This document shows positions 16,868 through 25,868 of a stretch of 64,000 nucleotides of DNA, in pieces. How positions within the stretch are numbered: the stretch's first letter is position 1; each line of letters begins with the position of its first letter. The notes beneath the pieces were generated by a model, which was not told the origin of the DNA, searched no databases, and saw only the letters and a list, made by a program, of their open reading frames with translations. The stretch spans positions 1 through 64,000 of the forward strand of contig CANLXI010000026.1 in the NCBI GenBank assembly GCA_947495035.1, in the 5' to 3' direction. This DNA is from an uncultured Granulosicoccus sp. (GTDB lineage Bacteria > Pseudomonadota > Gammaproteobacteria > Granulosicoccales > Granulosicoccaceae). The position numbers were made by a program, and so were the translations under genes.

Positions 16868-19663
16868 ATGAACATACTCACGATGGGAATCAGGCCAAAG
16901 CTGCTGATAGCCTTTGGCCTGATACTGGCAACCACGCTCATGGCGAGCGCCATTGCTCTGTATGCCTACACCCGGTTTGCTGACGCAATGACCGAGATCA
17001 CTCAGCACCGTGTGCCCCTCATGGCAGACTCGATGGAGCTGACTCGCCTCGGCATGCAGACCAGCGCCATCGTGCCACTGCTGTCCGCCGCCAGTACACC
17101 CGAACAGGCTCGCCGCCATCATCAGGCGCTGCAGAACAACTCGGACAAGATAGAAGCCCTTCTGGCACATGACGGAAAGAACGGCGATGGCAGAGTCGGG
17201 CTCGGCGACACTACTGCAACGCATGACATCGTGCAACGCGTGCAGGAGCAGATCGATCTCCTGAGTCTTCGTGTGGGTGAGGAGCTTGAGGCAATGCGCA
17301 AGCTCGACGAAGCAAGCCTCATCAGTAATGAGCGACAGGTTTCCATCAATCAGAAACTGCGAGACATCATCGATACAGCTACCTTCGACTTCGTGATTCT
17401 GGCCGAAGACATGTTCAGCGAGAACAGCGAGTTGATCGACACCATGCTGTACCAACACATCAGCACCATTGTCGGGGCATTGCATCTGGAATCCGATGTC
17501 AACAGGCTGATAAACGAATTGAGGTCATCGACAAGCAAACTGACAACGCTCTCGCGCAAACGAGGGCGGAACGCAGCAGTGGCCATGATGGATCAGCTGC
17601 TGAAGGATCGTCAGGAGATCGACGCCTCTCATGCCAGCGAGCTGACTGTCATCGATTCTCTCGTGTCAAGACTGGATGACCTGACTCGTGGTGAGAATTC
17701 CCTGTATGAAACAGACATCGACTTCAGTTCCATCCCGAGTGCTGCTCCTGCGTTGCCAGAGCTGGGCGAAATCGAAAGGAAATTTGTCAAACAGCTTTCT
17801 CTGATACTCGATGCCGGTTATGCCCGGGTATTTGAAACCAGCCAGGAGTTGAGCATCAGTGCCAGAGAGACCTTGCCACTGTTCATGAGTGAAGGTGTCG
17901 AGGGACTGGTGGGCCTGCTCGAATTGCGTGCAGAATTGAACACCATCGCAGGCATACTCGCTCAGGTACCGCAGATCTCGGACGCCCTGGTGTTACTGCC
18001 CTTATCCGATCGCTATATTGCGGCACACGACGCCATTGTCTCCAACCTGTCATCGGTGGGTGATATGGAGGGTATGGATGAAGTCCGTACGATGCTGGAC
18101 GAGCTGTTCGCACTGGGTGATATCAACACCGGGATATTTCACCTGAAGCGACTCGTCCTGGAGAGCAAGGGTCAGGTCTCACATGTCCAGGCGGAGCTGA
18201 GTCGTACGCAGGACACCTTCGTCGACCGACTGGCCGAGCAAGTACAGATGAGTCGCTCACATGTCGAGTCTGCGGGCGCCAATGTCATGTCCATGATCGA
18301 GGCAAGTCGAATGCAACTGTTCATCGTTGCCCTGCTGAGCCTGCTCATCACTGCCGGTATCTACTGGCTTCTCATTTCCAGAGACTTGCTGGCCAGATTG
18401 CTGCAGACCATCACGGCCCTGCGGTCCGTAGCCGACGGCAACTATGATGTCTCGGTGAACCTCAGTGGTCATGATGAGCTGAGTGATCTGGCTCGTACTG
18501 TCGAAGTGTTTCGTGGCAATGCGCTGGAGGCTCAGCGCCTGCAGGAGGAACGCGCGGAACTGGCGGCGAAACAGCAGGAACAGGAAAGCAAGGTCGCCGA
18601 ACAGGAGCAGCTTGCGCGCGAGCAGGAGCTTGCACGGCATCGCCTGGAGCAAGCCGAGTCTGCACGCCAGAAAGAAGTGGCCGATGAACTGCAAATGCGG
18701 GTGGATCGTCTGCTGGCTGCAGTCAGTGCCGCAGCGGATGGTGATCTGAATCATCCGATCGATACCCGGGGAGAGGATCTTGCCGGACAGATGGGCAAGG
18801 CACTGGACTCCCTGTTCAGTGGCCTGCGCAGCAGCATGGCCAGCATCAACCTCAATTCAGCACAACTGACACGCGCCTCCGAGAGCCTGACGACGCTCTC
18901 CGTTGAAATGCTCGATTCCGCGAAAGCCAACTCCGAGCACGCACTGGAGGCATCGAATCTGACCAACGATGTGGGTACAAACGTTGACAGCGTTGCCGGT
19001 GCAACCGAGGAAATGAGCTCATCCATCAAGGAAATCGCCCGCAATACCCGTGAAGCGGAAACCGTGGCAGCCGAAGCCGTCACACTGGCAAAATCGACTG
19101 ACACCACCGTTCGAAAACTGGCTGACAGCAGCGCAGGCATCGGGCATGTCATCAAGGTCATCACCTCGATCGCAGAACAGACCAATCTGCTGGCCCTGAA
19201 CGCGACCATCGAAGCGGCGCGCGCGGGGGATGCCGGCAAGGGCTTTGCGGTGGTGGCAACCGAAGTGAAGGAACTGGCCAAGGAAACCGCGCGGGCGACC
19301 GACCAGATCGAATCACGTATCAGCGACATCCAGTCGGACACGGAATCCGCGGTGCTCGCCATTCAATCGATCAGTAGCATCATCGACAAGATCAGCGACA
19401 TCCAGTCGGCCATTTCGGTCGCAGTCTCCCAGCAGTCCAGCGTCACGCAGGAGATCAGCCGATCCATCCTGCAGACCGCCGATGGCAGCCAGGCGATCTC
19501 CGCGTTGATTGTCGGTGTCGCTGAAAAGGCGAAATCCAATCAGCAGGCATCCGACCATGTCAGCAAGGCCGCCGGCGAACTGTCCGACATGTCCGCCCAG
19601 CTACAGAAGCTGGTGCAGCGCTACGCCGCCAATCAGGATAACGGCAACTCCATGGCGGCCTGA
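16868..19663 (+). CDS. Methyl-accepting chemotaxis protein
   Basis: A 931-residue transducer. TM1 is at about 13-34, followed by a very large periplasmic region (35-480, mainly helical). TM2 lies at about 481-498, then comes HAMP (about 500-555). A coiled stretch rich in Gln/Glu (558-615) leads to a second HAMP-like segment (about 622-680), then the signalling domain (about 690-931). The hairpin tip is intact: IAEQTNLLALNATIEAARAG, then GFAVVATEVKELA (about 768-800), the CheA/CheW contact. No C-terminal CheR tether pentapeptide is seen. The sensor region, about 445 residues, is larger than the usual four-helix bundle. The paired upstream gene encodes a likely ligand-binding partner. Its 3' end overlaps the convergent hydrolase gene by 31 bp. 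Confidence 0.95.
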   Translation: MNILTMGIRPKLLIAFGLILATTLMASAIALYAYTRFADAMTEITQHRVPLMADSMELTRLGMQTSAIVPLLSAASTPEQARRHHQALQNNSDKIEALLAHDGKNGDGRVGLGDTTATHDIVQRVQEQIDLLSLRVGEELEAMRKLDEASLISNERQVSINQKLRDIIDTATFDFVILAEDMFSENSELIDTMLYQHISTIVGALHLESDVNRLINELRSSTSKLTTLSRKRGRNAAVAMMDQLLKDRQEIDASHASELTVIDSLVSRLDDLTRGENSLYETDIDFSSIPSAAPALPELGEIERKFVKQLSLILDAGYARVFETSQELSISARETLPLFMSEGVEGLVGLLELRAELNTIAGILAQVPQISDALVLLPLSDRYIAAHDAIVSNLSSVGDMEGMDEVRTMLDELFALGDINTGIFHLKRLVLESKGQVSHVQAELSRTQDTFVDRLAEQVQMSRSHVESAGANVMSMIEASRMQLFIVALLSLLITAGIYWLLISRDLLARLLQTITALRSVADGNYDVSVNLSGHDELSDLARTVEVFRGNALEAQRLQEERAELAAKQQEQESKVAEQEQLAREQELARHRLEQAESARQKEVADELQMRVDRLLAAVSAAADGDLNHPIDTRGEDLAGQMGKALDSLFSGLRSSMASINLNSAQLTRASESLTTLSVEMLDSAKANSEHALEASNLTNDVGTNVDSVAGATEEMSSSIKEIARNTREAETVAAEAVTLAKSTDTTVRKLADSSAGIGHVIKVITSIAEQTNLLALNATIEAARAGDAGKGFAVVATEVKELAKETARATDQIESRISDIQSDTESAVLAIQSISSIIDKISDIQSAISVAVSQQSSVTQEISRSILQTADGSQAISALIVGVAEKAKSNQQASDHVSKAAGELSDMSAQLQKLVQRYAANQDNGNSMAA

Positions 19664-21006
19664 TAGACCGCGGTACGCAATTCACGCCGCATGGGGTAGC
19701 TCGAGGACGGGTAGAGTTGTGTCAGGAAGACCACCAGCAACTCTTCTTTCGGATCGATCCAGAAGAAGGTGCTGGCAGCTCCCCCCCAGTGACACTCACC
19801 GGCGGAGCCGAGCATCTGCGCTTCCACGGGGTCCAGCATCACGGCAAAGCCCAGACCGAAGCCGATGCCGTTATAGCTCGTTTCACTCCAGACTGCCTGG
19901 CCCATGGATGCCATGTCGCCATTGCCCGGCAAATGGTTGCGGCACATGAAATCAACGGTCTTGCCCGACAGCAGACGCTGCCCGTCCAGTTCACCGCCAT
20001 TGAGCAGCATTTGCGCAAAACGGGCGTAGTCATCGATGCTGCCCGTCAAGCCCCCACCGCCCGACAACAGAGCCGGTGCCTGCAGAAAGCTGCTGCTGGC
20101 CGCAGGATCGATCACCTGGGGTGGTTCATGGCGCAGCCCCCGAGACGCCGCCTGTGCGCTTGACACCTTGCCTGGCGCCTGAGTCAGCGCAGACTCAGTC
20201 GTACCGATGCTGCCAAGATCACCACCAGTGGCAGGCATCAGCAGATCAGCCAGGCGGCCTTCATCCCCGGAACGAACATGGAAGCCGGTATCGCGCATGC
20301 CCAGCGGCTCGAATATTCGATTCTGGAAATACTCATCCAGCGGTTCTCCCGACCAGATCTCGACCAGTCTGCCGAGCACGTCACTGGCCACGCTGTAATT
20401 CCATTGACTGCCGGGTTGACACAGCAGCGGTGCACTGGCCAGACGCTCCACCAGTTCGGCCAGCGGGGTATCCGCACCAGGAAAATCCAGACCATGATCG
20501 CGGTAGTAACGATCCACCGGTGTGGCATTCATGAAGCTGTAGGTCAGCCCTGCCGTGTGCGTCATCACCTGCCTCACGGTGATGGGACTTTGCTGTGGTA
20601 CCACGTGACGCAGTATGGCATCCGAGTCTTCAGGGTCACTGGCCGGCACGGTGCCATCCCACACCGGCGTACTCGCGAAAGCCGGTATATACCAGGCCAG
20701 CGGATCATCCAGCTGAAAATGCCCCTGCTCGTACAACATCATGGCCGCCACAGCCGTCACCGGCTTGGTCATCGAATACAGGCGGACCAGCGTATCCCGA
20801 TCGAATGGTTGACCATCACCCTGTTCGGTCGCTGGCCGCGCCAATCCGGTTGCCTTGAAGAATCCGGTCGCCCCCATGCGGGCCAGCAGCACACTGGCAC
20901 CAGCCACACGGTTCTGCTGCACCTGCTGCTCCATCCAGAGTTCGAGGCGTTGCAGTCTTGCGGGGTCCAGTCCCAGTGACGCGGGCGACGAAGTGGGCAG
21001 TGTCAT
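19633..21006 (-). CDS. Beta-lactamase-family (class C-like) serine hydrolase
   Basis: A 457-residue member of the beta-lactamase/penicillin-binding/EstB-like family. The nucleophile motif is Ser78-x-x-Lys81 (LYSMTKPVTAVA), the second motif is YSV (WNYSVASDVLG, about residue 195) and a HWGG segment (ECHWGGAASTFF) replaces the usual KTG near the C-terminus. That pattern is common in cytosolic or periplasmic esterases rather than true AmpC enzymes. There is no clear signal peptide. Substrate unknown; likely an ester or amide. It is convergent with, and overlaps, the chemoreceptor gene. Confidence 0.88.
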   Translation of the reverse strand: MTLPTSSPASLGLDPARLQRLELWMEQQVQQNRVAGASVLLARMGATGFFKATGLARPATEQGDGQPFDRDTLVRLYSMTKPVTAVAAMMLYEQGHFQLDDPLAWYIPAFASTPVWDGTVPASDPEDSDAILRHVVPQQSPITVRQVMTHTAGLTYSFMNATPVDRYYRDHGLDFPGADTPLAELVERLASAPLLCQPGSQWNYSVASDVLGRLVEIWSGEPLDEYFQNRIFEPLGMRDTGFHVRSGDEGRLADLLMPATGGDLGSIGTTESALTQAPGKVSSAQAASRGLRHEPPQVIDPAASSSFLQAPALLSGGGGLTGSIDDYARFAQMLLNGGELDGQRLLSGKTVDFMCRNHLPGNGDMASMGQAVWSETSYNGIGFGLGFAVMLDPVEAQMLGSAGECHWGGAASTFFWIDPKEELLVVFLTQLYPSSSYPMRRELRTAVYQAAMELPLS

Positions 21007-21186
21007 GAGTCAGCACCTTCAGGAAGAAGTGCCACACATTACACCATTGGCAGGCACGGTTAAACGAACCTGACGATAGCCGATCAGATCACCACTGCTT
21101 GCCTTGAATCAATGAAGGCAGGCAAGGCGACAACCTGAGATCGATGATTCGGAAACCTCTTTGGCAGGCAAACGTTCAACGAATAA

Positions 21187-21508
21187 AGCGAACGTCTGCG
21201 TGGGACCAACGGCTACACCTGCGGCTTCGAAGGCCTGGTCGGGTATGTGCAAGATCTGTGGCCGACCGACGAGCTTATCGGACATGCGCTTCGCAAGGAT
21301 GTCCCCATTTTCCAGAATTGGTTCGACGTTACAAACCGATGAACACTCACACATGGTGCTGTTCGCTCGCAGGGGATTCCGAAAGGAAAAGCAGAACTCG
21401 GCAATGGCATCTCGAATCATCAAAGACTCCCTTGAGGCAGGGCAGATTCGCCAGTTCGACGAGTCAGCCTCACGCAAGTACAAGAAGTACGTACCGTGGT
21501 GGGCCTGA
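21187..21508 (+). pseudogene. Remnant of an AlbA_2 (Schlafen-type) / RecG-related ATP-binding protein gene
   Basis: Two short pieces in different frames look like parts of one family. Piece 1 (21187-21342) reads SERLRGTNGYTCGFEGLVG..., then ELIGHALRKDVPIFQNW, and stops. Piece 2 (about 21350-21508, another frame) reads HMVLFARRGFRKEKQNSAM, then ASRIIKDSLEAGQI, and ends KYKKYVPWWA. In intact AlbA_2-domain proteins, as I recall them, the first pattern precedes a VRELVANALIHQD motif and the second forms the extreme C-terminus. Here the ~200 residues between them are gone. A minus-strand frame over the same stretch is judged a shadow. It is probably the relic of an acquired gene. Confidence 0.65.
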
Positions 21509-21802
21509 GTTAGTGAAATGAATTGAAACGAGAAAAATCCTGTTTGATGGTCATTTGACCGGGACGTAGCGAGGGAGTTGAAAAAAGCAACAAAACCATT
21601 AAAAAAAACAGCTACTTGGAAATTTCAGCTTATTTGATTCTCATTTGCCGTCGTTCAGAATCGTCAGCAGATCTGACTGTCATCAAGGAAGGCAGAATCA
21701 CCCCATTCCGGTGATGTAAACAAGGGGGAAATCAGCCAACAGCAAGCATCACTGCGAATCAACTCGAAACAGCATGACCGGCAACCCCGCTGAGGTGATG
21801 GC
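21509..21802. other. AT-rich intergenic stretch
   Basis: About 295 bp between the AlbA_2 remnant and the 3' end of the DUF4124 gene. It is clearly more AT-rich than its surroundings, with an A8 run near 21600. Together with the adjacent pseudogene this suggests a decayed foreign insertion. No gene, terminal inverted repeat or transposase fragment is evident. Confidence 0.55.
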
Positions 21803-22390
21803 TCAGCCGCGCTGGGCCTTCAGTTCACGATACCGAAGCAGATCATCTTCGAACTTGTCGGCCACTTCACCGCGTTCGGCCGCTTTCGAATCAATCAGTG
21901 ACCAGGCATTCTCGATATTGCGCTGAATGCTGCGCTGTTCGGCATACAGGGAGTCCTGGGCCTTGCCGGGGCCTTGTGACTTCTCCTGCATCTGTACACG
22001 CTTGTCGACGATCGCCAGACGCTCGGACAGTATGCGAATGCGATCATCGAGACGGCTGATCAGCCCATCGATCATGCCGATACGATCATCACGGGTACGA
22101 ATCAGATCATCTTCGGTCGTGAAGGTTGCCAGCAGAGCGCGATCACGGATGCGTGCCAGTTCCTTTTCACGTTCCAGCTTGCGAGCCTCGCGGCGTTCCT
22201 GGCGACTGAGCACCTGTTCGAGCACCACGCCCTGATTGTTCAGAATGCTGTGGCCATTGTCCTGAATCGAATCCGGCGCCCTGTCCTGGTAGATGACCAG
22301 TCCACGATCCTCATACTTGTAGACCGGTTCGGCCATGGCCGAACTGCAGACCAGCAGCAACACAGCGGACAGCATTGCCGGAGCTCTCAT
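21803..22390 (-). CDS. DUF4124-like exported coiled-coil protein
   Basis: A 195-residue protein from the ATG at 22390, giving a clean signal peptide (MRAPAMLSAVLLLVCSSAMA). The frame is open to 22504, but that extension masks the leader. The mature start EPVYKYEDRGLVIYQDRAPD matches the DUF4124 pattern (xVYKWxDxxGxxxYSD). From about residue 55 onward it is charged and helical, with a long heptad-like stretch (about 90-190) predicted as a coiled coil. It is probably a periplasmic structural protein. Function unknown. It is monocistronic, divergent from xthA. Confidence 0.8.
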   Translation of the reverse strand: MRAPAMLSAVLLLVCSSAMAEPVYKYEDRGLVIYQDRAPDSIQDNGHSILNNQGVVLEQVLSRQERREARKLEREKELARIRDRALLATFTTEDDLIRTRDDRIGMIDGLISRLDDRIRILSERLAIVDKRVQMQEKSQGPGKAQDSLYAEQRSIQRNIENAWSLIDSKAAERGEVADKFEDDLLRYRELKAQRG

Positions 22391-22677
22391 GGACGCAGCG
22401 TTCCGAGTCGAGGGCGGAACCGATCCGATCGACTTGCGAGCATCTGCCGAGCAGTCAGTGAGCCTCAGGGCTTGAAACATGATCGCACTCCGTAAGTCCT
22501 CCATGCAGGTCTACGCAGCAGCACTCCTGCATTGCCTGCCAGCATCAATCAGTCAGGACGGCTGTCCCGTCTGCAATCTAGCGTCACCCCGGCAGGCAAC
22601 GTGAACGCCTATTACAGATTCTGTGAGCCTCATCTCCTATCGATTGTCGAGGTAATGACACGTGTACAATCGCGGGC

Positions 22678-23457
22678 ATGCGAATCATCACGGCGAACCT
22701 GAACGGCATCCGATCGGCAGCATCCAAGGGCTTCTTCACCTGGATGAACCGACAACGTGCCGATGTCATCTGCATTCAGGAGACCAAGGCGCAGGAGTGG
22801 CAACTGGAAGATCCGGTCTACCATCCTCGCAGCCTGCACTGTCATTATCACGATGCCGAGAAGAAGGGCTACAGTGGCACCGCCCTGTATTCCCGACTCC
22901 AGCCACAGACCATCATTCGCGGCCTGGGTATCGACTGGATCGACCGTGAGGGCCGCTACCTTGAAGCACAGTATGGCAATCTGTCGGTCATTTCCCTGTA
23001 CATGCCGTCCGGCAGCAGTGGCGATATTCGGCAGGAATACAAATACCGCATGATGGATGCCTTCCTGCCTCATCTGCAATCCTTGCGCGCCCAGGGTCGT
23101 GCAGTGGTCATCTGCGGCGACTGGAATATCGCGCACACCGAAGCGGACATCCGCAACTGGCGCGGCAACCGCAAGAATTCAGGCTTCCTGCCCGAAGAAC
23201 GCGCCTGGCTCGGCGAACTGTTCGATCAGCACGGTTACTGCGATGCCTTTCGCCAGTTACCACAGAAGGAGCATGAGTACACCTGGTGGTCACAACGCGG
23301 TCAGGCACGCGCCAACAACGTGGGCTGGCGCATCGACTACCAGATTGTCAGCGACGACCTGGCACCGACGGTGCAGCGCACCCGCATCTACCGCGACAAG
23401 CCGTTTTCGGACCACGCTCCCCTGATCATCGATTACGACTTCCAGATCGAAGCATGA
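22678..23457 (+). CDS. xthA: Exodeoxyribonuclease III (AP endonuclease)
   Basis: A 259-residue Mg-dependent exonuclease III/AP endonuclease of base excision repair. Motifs in order: ANLNGIRSAASKGF (Asn site), QETKAQ (metal Glu), CGDWNIAHTEADIRNW (catalytic Asp/Asn), WRIDYQIVS and SDHAPLIIDYDF (the catalytic Asp-His pair). The length is normal. The start ATG has GCGGG just upstream. It overlaps the next gene by 4 bp (ATGA), so the EamA transporter is co-translated. Confidence 0.96.
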   Translation: MRIITANLNGIRSAASKGFFTWMNRQRADVICIQETKAQEWQLEDPVYHPRSLHCHYHDAEKKGYSGTALYSRLQPQTIIRGLGIDWIDREGRYLEAQYGNLSVISLYMPSGSSGDIRQEYKYRMMDAFLPHLQSLRAQGRAVVICGDWNIAHTEADIRNWRGNRKNSGFLPEERAWLGELFDQHGYCDAFRQLPQKEHEYTWWSQRGQARANNVGWRIDYQIVSDDLAPTVQRTRIYRDKPFSDHAPLIIDYDFQIEA

Positions 23458-24347
23458 AGACAGCAGTGCCGTCCTGGCTGAGCTGGCTGGTTCTGCTGAT
23501 CGGCATCGTGGCGACAGCCTGCTCCTTTGTCTTCATTCGCGAGAGCAGCGAACCACCGGTCATGCTGGCCGCCTGGCGAGTACTGCTGGCCACGATCATG
23601 CTGAGTCCTGCCTATCTGCTGGCAAGACGTCGCCATGGTGACGGTCCGGCATTGGCCGTGTTGCGACGTTCTCTGCTGCCCGGAATCGTGCTGTCCGCTC
23701 ATTTCGTGACCTGGGTCATCGGCGCTCGGCTGAGTCTGGGAGCCAACGCCACGATCATTGTCAATCTGGTGCCTCTGGCCATGCCCATATTGCTGTGGCT
23801 CATGTTCGGTGAGGTGATGCAACGTCGCGAATGGCTGGCAACAGCTCTGGCCGTGGCTGGTCTGGGCGTGCTCGCCCTGGACAATCTGCAGCTCAGCGCG
23901 GGGCATATGCTGGGCGATACCGTCTGCCTGCTGTCGATGTTTCTGTTCGCTTTCTACCTGACGCTGGCGCGGCAACATGCACAACTGCCCAGTCTCTGGC
24001 TGTATGTCGTTCCCGTCTATGCGGTGGCAGGCATCACCTCCCTGCTGGCAGCCCCGTTCTTCGGACCGGTTGCACCCTCGTTCGAACTGCGCAATGTCTC
24101 CATGGTGATTGCGCTGGCCGCCGTGTCGACCGTCATTGGCCATTCAGCTCTCAATTTCTCGATGCAGCACATGCGTGGCCAAACGGTTGGCGTGATGATG
24201 CTGGCGCAGTTCATCGTGGCCGGAATCATCGCCTACTTTCTCTACACCGAAGTTCCGAGTCCACTGTTCTATCTCGCCAGTGCACTGATGGTGTCGGGCA
24301 TGGTCATGGTCGTGCTCAACCAGCAAGTGGACGGCAAGGGCCACTGA
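23454..24347 (+). CDS. EamA-family (DMT) transporter
   Basis: A 297-residue integral membrane protein from the ATG at 23454, which overlaps the xthA stop. Ten hydrophobic segments are arranged as two EamA repeats: the first runs from about residue 8 to 135, the second from about 150 to 290. Family-typical features include ACSFVFIRESSEPPVMLAAWR (the FxxxR stretch after TM1) and the second-repeat segment ending in ALMVSGMVMVVL. Substrate cannot be read; the family exports amino acids, metabolites or drugs. Two EamA proteins occur in the window. Confidence 0.88.
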   Translation: MKTAVPSWLSWLVLLIGIVATACSFVFIRESSEPPVMLAAWRVLLATIMLSPAYLLARRRHGDGPALAVLRRSLLPGIVLSAHFVTWVIGARLSLGANATIIVNLVPLAMPILLWLMFGEVMQRREWLATALAVAGLGVLALDNLQLSAGHMLGDTVCLLSMFLFAFYLTLARQHAQLPSLWLYVVPVYAVAGITSLLAAPFFGPVAPSFELRNVSMVIALAAVSTVIGHSALNFSMQHMRGQTVGVMMLAQFIVAGIIAYFLYTEVPSPLFYLASALMVSGMVMVVLNQQVDGKGH

Positions 24348-24393
24348 AGCGGCTCCGAGCGTGTGCCAGCCAATGTGCAGAGCAAGGGCAGAT

Positions 24394-25155
24394 CTATTCC
24401 ACAAACAGGGCTCGCAGACGCGCGTACAGTCCCTTCAGTCGCACCCCGAGTGTCTGTTCCCGCATGACCACCACCGGTCCTTCTGACGAGGCCTGTCGCG
24501 GCGATGCCTCAGCAGTGCCTTTGACATCTGATGACTGTGCGGACCGCGGGACTTGCCGCCAGCGGCGTTGCGCGCGAACCAACCAGCCGGACACCACTCG
24601 CCCTGCCCTCCGACGTCGTTCTGCGGAACGCCGCTGAGCCGACTCTCTCGACGACTCTCTCGACGACTCGCTCGACTGCGACTGACTTCGTGTCTTGCCG
24701 TGAGCGCCAGTGCTCCTGCCCGACGACCCGGTCGAGGATTTCGAACCAGCATGCACACCCGGACCCTGTTGTCTGCCACGAGCCACTCCCTGACGCAGGT
24801 GACTCGCGCGCTGCGCATCCAGTTCGATGGTGCCGATGCGATGCCAGTCCATGGCATCGGTCAGACCTTGCAGCAGCTCCAGCGCCACCGGTTTCTTGCT
24901 TCGCGTCAGCGTCACGCTGGAGCCATCGAGCATCACCACCGTGATCCGATGCAAGGGTTTGATGCGCAGGAAGGCGAAAGAGAATCCGATCACCAGACTC
25001 AGACTGGCAAGCAGCATGATGATGGGAATGATTTCAGGTGTGGACCCTATCCAGAGATGATGGAGGCTCAAGCCCAGCAGAGCGACACTCAGACACAACA
25101 TGAGCACCACACCGAGGCGCGGTTGCCCGAGTGTGGAGAATTCCAGACGCGCCAC
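24394..25155 (-). CDS. Two-TM membrane protein with basic low-complexity tail
   Basis: A 253-residue protein I do not recognise. The first ~22 residues include FSTLGQPRLG. Two adjacent hydrophobic segments (about 15-37 and 43-62) form a hairpin, followed by a small beta-rich part (70-115: HRITVVMLDGSSVTLTRSKK) that resembles the core of DUF6232-type or PH-like membrane proteins. From about 118 onward it is Ser/Arg/Gln-rich, including SRES repeats encoded by three 12-bp direct repeats (24641-24676). Probably both ends are cytoplasmic and the tail could bind nucleic acid or lipid. It is 96 bp downstream of the SnoaL-like gene. Confidence 0.6.
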   Translation of the reverse strand: MARLEFSTLGQPRLGVVLMLCLSVALLGLSLHHLWIGSTPEIIPIIMLLASLSLVIGFSFAFLRIKPLHRITVVMLDGSSVTLTRSKKPVALELLQGLTDAMDWHRIGTIELDAQRASHLRQGVARGRQQGPGVHAGSKSSTGSSGRSTGAHGKTRSQSQSSESSRESSRESAQRRSAERRRRAGRVVSGWLVRAQRRWRQVPRSAQSSDVKGTAEASPRQASSEGPVVVMREQTLGVRLKGLYARLRALFVE

Positions 25156-25251
25156 CGTGCGGATCGCGAACCGGGATCCGCCGTTTATCAGCCAGGATGG
25201 CGTGACAAGCGATTTCCCGTCGTTGAAAAGCTCGTCGTCCAGAACCGTCGA

Positions 25252-25746
25252 TCAGTGCAGAACCGGAGGACGCCGTGGCTCATCGAGCTCATCCAGCTCG
25301 TCGTCCAGATCATCGAATCCCGTGTCATCAAAACCCTGGAAGTCGGCATAGTCATCCTGAAACGCGGCATCTGGTTCCGGGGAGGCGTGATGCAACAACA
25401 TGCGCCAGCCGCCGCCTTCGACGTGATAGATATTGGTGGAGACCATGACGCTCACGACTTCGCCGTCCAGCTCGATTTCCTCGCGCACCAGATGCACGGC
25501 CAGCCCTTCGTTGCCGGTGTACAGCGCATCGACAATCGAAAAATTGAGAATCGGGGCGTCCGAGAACAGTTCGACATAGCTGTCCATGACCGCACGTCTT
25601 CCCTCGATGCGTGAGGAGCCGGGGTGCACACAGACGATATTGTCGTCACTGGACCAGACTTCATCGAGCGCCTTGATGTCGGCCTGCTCGATAGCCTCGT
25701 AGAAGGCGGCCTCAGCCTCTTCAGGGGTCTTGAATATTCTACTCAC
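25252..25746 (-). CDS. SnoaL/NTF2-like domain protein
   Basis: A 164-residue protein. Residues 1-125 follow the SnoaL-like (NTF2) pattern of helix then cone-shaped sheet: EEAEAAFYEAIEQADIKALDEVW, then NIVCVHPGSSRIEGRRAVMDSYVELF. The remaining ~35 residues are an acidic tail rich in Asp/Leu. Members include small hydrolases, isomerases and binding proteins, and I cannot assign a reaction. It lies downstream of cysQ with a 122-bp gap. Confidence 0.8.
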   Translation of the reverse strand: MSRIFKTPEEAEAAFYEAIEQADIKALDEVWSSDDNIVCVHPGSSRIEGRRAVMDSYVELFSDAPILNFSIVDALYTGNEGLAVHLVREEIELDGEVVSVMVSTNIYHVEGGGWRMLLHHASPEPDAAFQDDYADFQGFDDTGFDDLDDELDELDEPRRPPVLH

Positions 25747-25868
25747 AGCTCGTCAGAGGTTTGTCCAGACAGTCAGTCTATCTCGGACACCAGCATAATT
25801 GTCGGGAAAATGCCAGATTTAACGAAGCAGTAGAACCTGTTCGTGGTTATGCAGTCGATCCGCTTCGA

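Noticed and set aside
21109..21483. A 124-codon minus-strand frame opposite the AlbA_2 remnant.
   Set aside because: The plus-strand fragments match a known family pattern, so this frame is likely its mirror; it has no motif of its own.
21509..21802. Insertion sequence or integrative element.
   Set aside because: AT-rich and next to a pseudogene, but no transposase, terminal inverted repeat or target-site duplication could be seen.
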